From Kumtagia sp964244725 (GTDB lineage Bacteria > Pseudomonadota > Alphaproteobacteria > Rhizobiales > Rhizobiaceae), in contig CAXTJQ010000005.1 in assembly GCA_964244725.1 (NCBI GenBank), positions 124,001 through 188,000 on the forward strand: DNA of 64,000 nt, written 5' to 3'. Position 1 is the stretch's first letter. The number at the start of each line of letters is the position of its first letter. A model generated the notes under the pieces. The model was not told the origin of the DNA, ran no database searches, and worked only from the letters and a program-made list of their open reading frames with translations. This document shows, piece by piece, positions 59,318-64,000 of the stretch. Made by a program: the position numbers and the translations under genes.

Positions 59318-60130
59318 CTACGGCACCACGACGATCGGCCGCTTCCCCTTGTCGATCACGCGGCTGTACAGGTCGATGACATCCTGGTTGATCATCCGCA
59401 CGCAGCCCGACGATGCGGCCTTGCCGATCGACTTCCATTCCGGCGTGCCGTGAATGCGAAACAGCGTATCGACGCCGTCCTTGAAGATGTAGAGCGCGCG
59501 CGCGCCGAGCGGATTGTCGAGGCCGCCCGGCTGGCCGGCCGCGTATTTCGCGAGTTTCGGCTTGCGCGCCACCATCTCGGAGGGCGGCGTCCAGGTCGGC
59601 CACTTCTTGCCGTGATGCACTTCGGCGCGGCCCGACCAGACGAACCCTTCCTTGCCGATCGAAACCCCATAGCGGATCGCGTCGCCGTTTTCCTGCACCA
59701 GATACAGATGGCGCTGCTGCAGATGGACGACGATCGTGCCCGGCGCCTCGCCGGTCGGGTCCGTCACCAGGCGGCGCAGATGCTTCGGGTTGAGTTGCGC
59801 GATCGGAATTGCCGGCAGCGTGAAGCCGCTGTCGGTGAATGAGGCGTACATCGCCGCCTCCGGTCCGAGCGGGGGCGTCGGCGCGGGCGCATCGGGATGG
59901 ATGGAGGCGGTCTTTTCGGGCGAAGGAGTAGGCGTGGGCGCCGACGCGATGGCCCCTGCGGGCGCCGGTCGCGTCGGGCGGAACGGCGAGAGCGCCAGAT
60001 CGGCTGCGGTCGAGCAGCCCGACAGCGCCGAGACGGTCGCCGCGCCGATGCCGAACAACAGCGCGCGCCGCGGCAGCGCGTCACGATTCGGAGTCTCGAT
60101 CGGGTTGGTCGATGGATGATGTTGGGTCAC
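59318..60130 (-). CDS. L,D-transpeptidase (YkuD domain), putative lipoprotein
   Basis: A 270-residue cell-wall enzyme. The N-terminus has twin arginines (LPRRALLFGIGAATVSALSG) followed by a cysteine in LSGCSTA, so export and lipid attachment are likely. A Pro/Ala/Thr-rich linker (residues about 50-85) leads to the YkuD domain; the active site is H227 in RIHGTPEW and C243 in SSGCVRM (family motif HxxH-like segment and SxGCxR). It forms 3-3 cross-links in peptidoglycan or anchors proteins to it. It converges on the glutamate dehydrogenase gene. Confidence 0.92.
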   Translation of the reverse strand: MTQHHPSTNPIETPNRDALPRRALLFGIGAATVSALSGCSTAADLALSPFRPTRPAPAGAIASAPTPTPSPEKTASIHPDAPAPTPPLGPEAAMYASFTDSGFTLPAIPIAQLNPKHLRRLVTDPTGEAPGTIVVHLQQRHLYLVQENGDAIRYGVSIGKEGFVWSGRAEVHHGKKWPTWTPPSEMVARKPKLAKYAAGQPGGLDNPLGARALYIFKDGVDTLFRIHGTPEWKSIGKAASSGCVRMINQDVIDLYSRVIDKGKRPIVVVP

Positions 60131-60368
60131 GGCCGCCGGTCGCTGGTTGAACGTCGAGCGCAGCGTCGCGCGCGCCCGTCACATCCAATCTTCGCCAATC
60201 GTGGTTGACAAAGCGTGAAGAAGTTAAGGCTCTGAAAAACTTTACCGATTCAAGATCGGCGTCGAGGGCGCCGGGTACGCATCGAGAGCCGTCACGGCAT
60301 GACCGCGATCGCGCCACAATGTCGGCCCGACCGCTGCCTACCCCTCGGGCGAACCGAAGGGACCGCCG

Positions 60369-60491
60369 ATGATCGCCAGACTGAAAGCCGAAGCCGGCCT
60401 GCTCGCCATTTGCTTCCTGGCCGTCGCGCCGCTGCTCGCGGCAAGCGTCGGGTTGGCGTTCGCCGTCACCAGAACGGCGGGGCGTTTCTGA
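60369..60491 (+). CDS. 40-residue putative membrane peptide
   Basis: A short open frame starting MIARLKAEAGLLAI. It has a basic N-terminus and one hydrophobic segment (residues about 10-34, LLAICFLAVAPLLAASVGLA) and would be a single-span membrane peptide. AAGGGA stands eight bases before the ATG. I know no homologue; the region between the L,D-transpeptidase and the DnaJ-like gene is otherwise poor in genes, so this call is tentative. Confidence 0.4.
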   Translation: MIARLKAEAGLLAICFLAVAPLLAASVGLAFAVTRTAGRF

Positions 60492-60597
60492 TGACCGGCC
60501 GCCGCCCGGCCGTTGCGCCCGCCTTTCGCGGCCCGAACCCCTTTACATCGCAACGCTGGCAGGGATTCATCCTCGCCTTCGAGCAGCGGAGATATCC

Positions 60598-60699
60598 GTG
60601 TCGTTTGAAACCTGGTCCGCTTTCGCCGCCGCAACGGCCGTTCTTCTAGTCATTCCCGGGCCGACGATGCTGGTCGCCGCCGTCACGATCCGCAAGTGA
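60598..60699 (+). pseudogene. LysE/RhtB-family exporter, N-terminal remnant
   Basis: From a GTG after GGAGA the frame gives SFETWSAFAAATAVLLVIPG followed by PTMLVAAVTIRK and a stop. This is the conserved first transmembrane segment of LysE/RhtB amino-acid exporters (consensus ...LLVIPGPTxLLV...). Only 33 residues remain of about 205; the next gene on the other strand begins 34 bases later. A truncated, non-functional gene. Confidence 0.7.
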
Positions 60700-60732
60700 G
60701 GATCGCCGCGCGCGGCGAATGCCATGGACGCG

Positions 60733-61233
60733 TCAGGCGTTGGCCGCACGGCGCGCCTCCCTCTCTGCGGGCGAGTTCGCCAACTCGTCATACGCGGCCT
60801 GCACCTGCACGAACATCGCCTGCAGGTAGTCGACGACTTCCTTGGGCAGCGCATTGCCGGCAAACTGGTCGGGATGGTAAAGCTTCGCCTTCGCCAGATA
60901 CGCCGAGCGGATTGCGGCGGATGACGCCGCGCGCTCGATGCCGAGCGTTCGATGCGGATCGGCGGCCATCGCGCTTTTCGACAGCTGGTCCGTCCGGGGC
61001 GCCTCGATCAGCGCGGCGGAAGCGATGGACAGCTTCGCCAGCGCCATGCTGCGGCCGTCTCGCGTCAGAAATTCCACGAACGGTTCGGGCTTGTTGAGAA
61101 ACTCATGCAGTTTTTGCACGCGGTTCAGCGCAATCTCGCCGGATAGCCGCTCTCCGCTGGTCAAGGTCAGCGTCACGGCGAGCGCTATTTTTTCTGGTTG
61201 TTCGGCAAACACCGTCAAGTCCCCTGTGTTCAC
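60733..61233 (-). CDS. DnaJ (J-domain) protein
   Basis: A 166-residue protein with a C-terminal J-domain (residues about 92-155): DPHRTLGIERAASSAAIRSA and the essential HPD tripeptide in LYHPDQFAGNALP, followed by a helical QAMFVQVQAAYDEL. The N-terminal 90 residues form a beta-rich part (LAVTLTLTSGERLSGEIALN ... PFVEFLTRDG) seen in other alphaproteobacterial J-proteins. It would recruit and stimulate DnaK for a specific client; the client is unknown. Confidence 0.87.
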   Translation of the reverse strand: MNTGDLTVFAEQPEKIALAVTLTLTSGERLSGEIALNRVQKLHEFLNKPEPFVEFLTRDGRSMALAKLSIASAALIEAPRTDQLSKSAMAADPHRTLGIERAASSAAIRSAYLAKAKLYHPDQFAGNALPKEVVDYLQAMFVQVQAAYDELANSPAEREARRAANA

Positions 61234-61408
61234 GACCTTGCGCCCGATTTATGCATGGCGACGCCTAGAACGACGTTTCGCCATTCGTTAGAAATCGAAC
61301 CATCGCCTTGGCGTTCTCCCCTGTTCGCGGATGCCGATTGTTTGTTAAGACGGCGCCGACCGCGAGCCAAAGCCGTCCTGTTGAAGCGGCCGCCATGACG
61401 GAGGAACC

Positions 61409-62860
61409 ATGTATCTCGGCATCGATCTCGGTACGTCCGGGGTAAAAGTCCTGCTGATCGACGGCGACCAGAAGGTCGTCGGGTCCGGGCATGCCTCGAT
61501 CGAGGGGTCGCGGCCCCAGCCCGGCTGGTCCGAACAGGATCCGGCGCACTGGATCGAGGCGACCGGGACCGCGATCGAGGCGCTGAGGGCCTCGCATCCG
61601 AAAGAGGCCGCCGCCGTCAGGGGCATCGGGCTGTCGGGCCACATGCATGGCGCGACGCTGCTGGACGCGGACGACCAGGTCTTGCGCCCCTGCATGCTGT
61701 GGAACGATACGCGCAGCTTCGCGCAGGCGGCCGAACTCGACGCCAATCCGAGCTTCCGGAAAATCAGCGGCAACATCGTCTTTCCCGGCTTCACCGCGCC
61801 GAAGCTCGCGTGGATTCGAGACAACGAGCCGGATATATTCGCCAGGATGCGCTGGGTGCTGCTGCCCAAGGACTATCTGCGGCTGTGGCTGACCGGCGAG
61901 CATGTGTCCGAGATGTCGGACGCGGCCGGCACGTCGTGGCTCGATGTCGGCGCGCGCAAATGGTCGCCCGAACTGCTCGCGGCGACGAATCTCGAGGAAC
62001 GGAACATGCCCGCGCTGGTCGAGGGCAGCCAAGGGAGCGGAACGTTGCGGTCGGAGCTCGCTTCGCGCTGGGGGCTTGGCGGCGGCATCGTGGTGGCGGG
62101 CGGGGCGGGCGACAACGCCGCTTCGGCCTGCGGCATGGGCACGGTCAGGGCCGGCCACGCCTTCGTCTCGCTCGGCACGTCCGGCGTGCTGTTTGCCGCC
62201 AACGATTCGTACCGCCCGAATCCGGCGAGCGCGGTTCACACGTTCTGCCACGCGCTGCCTGACGTCTGGCACCAGATGGGCGTCATCCTGTCGGCGGCCG
62301 ACAGCCTGAACTGGCTCTCGAATATTGCCGGCAGGCGTGCGGGCGACCTGACGGCGGCGCTCGGCGACGATCTGCGCCAGCCGACGGGCGTGACCTTCCT
62401 GCCCTATCTCTCTGGCGAACGGACGCCGCATAACGATGCCGCCATCCGCGGTTCGTTCACCGGATTGGCGCATGAATCGGATCTGGCGAGCCTCACGCAG
62501 GCCGTGCTCGAAGGCGTCGCCTTCGCCTTCCGCGACAGTCAGCTCGCGCTGGCGGCCGCCGGCACGACGCTGTCGCGCGTGACGGCCGTCGGCGGCGGCT
62601 CGCGCTCGCGCTATTGGCTGAAGGCAGTCGCGACCGCGCTTGGCGTGCCCGTGGAAATCCCGTCCGACGGCGATTTCGGCGCTGCCTTCGGCGCTGCGCG
62701 GCTGGGACTGATCGCCACCGAGAATGCCGATCCTATCGCGGTATGCGCCGCGCCGGAAACCGCCGAGACGGTCGATCCGGTCGCCGGCCTGCGGGATGCC
62801 TACGAAACGGCCTACGCCCGCTATCGGGCAATGTATCCGGCGATCAAATCCGTGCGGTAG
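61409..62860 (+). CDS. xylB: xylulokinase
   Basis: A 483-residue FGGY-family sugar kinase that phosphorylates D-xylulose to xylulose 5-phosphate. The N-terminal phosphate motif YLGIDLGTSGVKVLLIDGDQ, the substrate segment GLSGHMHGATLLDAD with the catalytic aspartate in LWNDTRS, GAGDNAASACGMGTVR and the C-terminal VTAVGGGSRSRYWLKAVATA are typical of XylB. GGAGG lies before the ATG. No xylose isomerase or xylose transporter genes adjoin; the sugar importer operon at 43179 is 13 kb away. Confidence 0.93.
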   Translation: MYLGIDLGTSGVKVLLIDGDQKVVGSGHASIEGSRPQPGWSEQDPAHWIEATGTAIEALRASHPKEAAAVRGIGLSGHMHGATLLDADDQVLRPCMLWNDTRSFAQAAELDANPSFRKISGNIVFPGFTAPKLAWIRDNEPDIFARMRWVLLPKDYLRLWLTGEHVSEMSDAAGTSWLDVGARKWSPELLAATNLEERNMPALVEGSQGSGTLRSELASRWGLGGGIVVAGGAGDNAASACGMGTVRAGHAFVSLGTSGVLFAANDSYRPNPASAVHTFCHALPDVWHQMGVILSAADSLNWLSNIAGRRAGDLTAALGDDLRQPTGVTFLPYLSGERTPHNDAAIRGSFTGLAHESDLASLTQAVLEGVAFAFRDSQLALAAAGTTLSRVTAVGGGSRSRYWLKAVATALGVPVEIPSDGDFGAAFGAARLGLIATENADPIAVCAAPETAETVDPVAGLRDAYETAYARYRAMYPAIKSVR

Positions 62861-62948
62861 GTTTCCGCCCGCCCGCAGCCGGAGGCCAGTTTTCGAGACT
62901 ACGCGTTTTCAACCGACCACCTACCCCGCGGATCGAAGGCGCGGCGCG

Positions 62949-63140
62949 TCAGGCCGTCCCGTCCGCCACGCGCAGGTTCGGCCCATGCCTGAACCCGCCA
63001 TCGCACGTGACCAGGATCGCCCCCACGGCATGCGCCGCGATGAGCATGTCGAGAGGCGCGAGAGCTATTCCGCTTGTCGCATCCCGGCCCGCAGGCGTCC
63101 GTAGACGGCTGCGGCCGTTCCTGAACAGCTTTGCGACATG
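62949..63140 (-). pseudogene. VapC-type PIN-domain toxin, C-terminal remnant
   Basis: On the minus strand one frame gives AAAVYGRLRAGMRQ, and after a frameshift another gives LAPLDMLIAAHAVGAILVTC and then DGGFRHGPNLRVADGTA before a stop. This is the C-terminal half of a VapC PIN-domain ribonuclease, with the conserved aspartate of LDMLIAAHA and the LVTxxxGF motif. No start and no vapB antitoxin remain, so it is a relic. Confidence 0.62.
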
Positions 63141-63169
63141 GGCACGACCGATCTCTGTCTGATACAGTC

Positions 63170-63185
63170 CATGGTCTAGACCATG
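63170..63185. repeat. perfect palindrome CATGGTCTAGACCATG
   Basis: A 16-base perfect palindrome between the VapC relic and the GlxA-type regulator gene. It could be the old operator of the lost toxin-antitoxin pair or a terminator part; position alone cannot decide. Confidence 0.4.
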
Positions 63186-63216
63186 TTGGAGCGTCTGGCC
63201 GCAAGGTTTGCAATGC

Positions 63217-64000
63217 CTACAGTCTTCTCAGCCGTGCGGGCGGCGTGCCGAATGCGTGTGAAAATGCACGCGAGAACACGGCCGCGCCCGAAAAGCCGCA
63301 GCGCTCGGCGATGTCGGCCATGGGAACGCCGGTATCCAGCACCAGACGTCTGGCCGCATTCAGCCGGAGCCTGAGGTAGTAGGCGCCCGGCGTTTCGCCG
63401 ATCGACCTGCGGAACACGTTTTCCAGGGTGCGCGCGGTGACCCCGCCGCGAAGCGCGATGGCGGCGATCGTAAGGGGCCGGTCGACATGCGCCTCCATCA
63501 GCCGGATCGCCTGGGCCGCGCGCGGGTCGTGGCCTTCCAGGCGGCCGAGCGAAACCAGGGGTTGCGCATCGGTCGACGCCCGCGTCTGATCGTAGATGAA
63601 GACGCTGGCGACGTCGAGCGCGACGGCCATGCCGAGCCGGGCGCGGATCAGGTGCAGCATCAGGTCGAAGGTCGGCGAAGCCCCGCCGCTCGTGAAGACG
63701 GGCCCATCGATGACATAGCGGTCGGGACGCACGTCGATGCCCGGAAAGGTCGAGGCGAAATCCTCCATGTCCTCCCAGTGGGTCGTGGCCGCGCGGCCGT
63801 CCAGCAATCCGGCGCGCGCCAAGAGCCATGTGCCGGCCTCGATGCCGCCGATGGCGCGCACCGAGCGGGCGGCGCGGCGGAGCGTGGAGGCAAGCGGACT
63901 CCCGCCCTCGGTTCGGGTCCCGAACCCGCCGACGACGACGATCGCATCGGATGTCTCCGCCGCGCCGAGCGCGCCGGCGCAGGCGATCGGCAGCCCGGAC
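63217..64000 (-). CDS. GlxA-type AraC-family transcriptional regulator, 5' end beyond the window
   Basis: At least 260 residues, open up to the window edge. The N-terminal part is a DJ-1/PfpI-like (class I glutamine amidotransferase) domain: DAIVVVGGFGTRTEGGSPLA, RAIGGIEAGTWLLARAGLLD and the YVIDGPVFTSGGASPTFDLM block. The last 95 residues are the AraC DNA-binding domain with two helix-turn-helix units (ALRGGVTARTLENVFRRSIG and MADIAERCGFSGAAVFSRAF). GlxA-like regulators act in choline, carnitine, arginine or dimethylglycine use. Its target genes would be upstream of the window. Confidence 0.9.
   Translation of the reverse strand, partial: SGLPIACAGALGAAETSDAIVVVGGFGTRTEGGSPLASTLRRAARSVRAIGGIEAGTWLLARAGLLDGRAATTHWEDMEDFASTFPGIDVRPDRYVIDGPVFTSGGASPTFDLMLHLIRARLGMAVALDVASVFIYDQTRASTDAQPLVSLGRLEGHDPRAAQAIRLMEAHVDRPLTIAAIALRGGVTARTLENVFRRSIGETPGAYYLRLRLNAARRLVLDTGVPMADIAERCGFSGAAVFSRAFSHAFGTPPARLRRL

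Overview
The window looks like chromosome of an alphaproteobacterium of the order Hyphomicrobiales (rhizobial, Mesorhizobium/Phyllobacteriaceae-like). This rests on uniformly high GC, the 1,600-residue NAD-glutamate dehydrogenase, an Agrobacterium-PhrB-type iron-sulfur photolyase, a Rhizobiales-style intergenic palindromic mosaic repeat at 23081-23242, and many ABC-transporter/catabolic operons. Genus is inference. No rRNA, tRNA or CRISPR was found.

Layout. (1) 115-5347: a small charged protein, Fe-S photolyase, methylmalonate-semialdehyde dehydrogenase (mmsA), an exported nuclease-like protein and a 3-hydroxyisobutyrate-dehydrogenase-family enzyme. (2) 5375-6000: a terminator-like palindrome and a pile-up of three truncated mobile-element genes (IS630-type transposase end, tyrosine-integrase start, IS5-type transposase fragment). 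(3) 5999-33485: the main feature, about 27 kb of tightly overlapping genes in four operons: an amidase/CoA-ligase/PrpD operon (minus), a CoA-transferase plus GntR regulator (plus), a nine-gene minus operon (CoA transferases, acyl-CoA dehydrogenase, MaoC hydratase, CitE-like lyase, PrpD, deacetylase, SDR, REDY-like protein) and a ten-gene plus operon (family-5 ABC importer, two GMC oxidoreductases, SDR, serine hydrolase, enoyl-CoA hydratase). Three copies of the palindrome TTTGTCCGGACA(AA) lie in the two divergent promoter regions and nowhere else that I noticed; the embedded GntR protein is the obvious candidate to bind them. I read this as one regulon for uptake and CoA-dependent breakdown of an unknown carboxylic compound, with a possible exit like the itaconate pathway (CoA transferase, MaoC hydratase, CitE-type lyase).

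(4) 33952-38579: an alkanesulfonate-monooxygenase-like gene followed by two decayed genes of the same kind of locus, an NAD-dependent reductase divergent from a TetR regulator, a decayed monooxygenase and an unusual arginase-family protein. (5) 39085-41883: a zinc importer aztABC with a Zur-like box, a 48-residue membrane protein coupled to aztA, and a terminator. (6) 42005-49258: LacI regulator divergent from a sugar ABC importer with tandem operators, plus isomerase and dehydrogenase. (7) 49269-51827: ornithine cyclodeaminase, arginase and a divergent Lrp/AsnC regulator, an arginine-to-proline route. (8) 52120-64000: TraB/GumN protein, XerC, NAD-glutamate dehydrogenase, L,D-transpeptidase, DnaJ-like protein, xylulokinase, remnants of a LysE exporter and a VapC toxin, and a GlxA-type regulator cut by the window edge.
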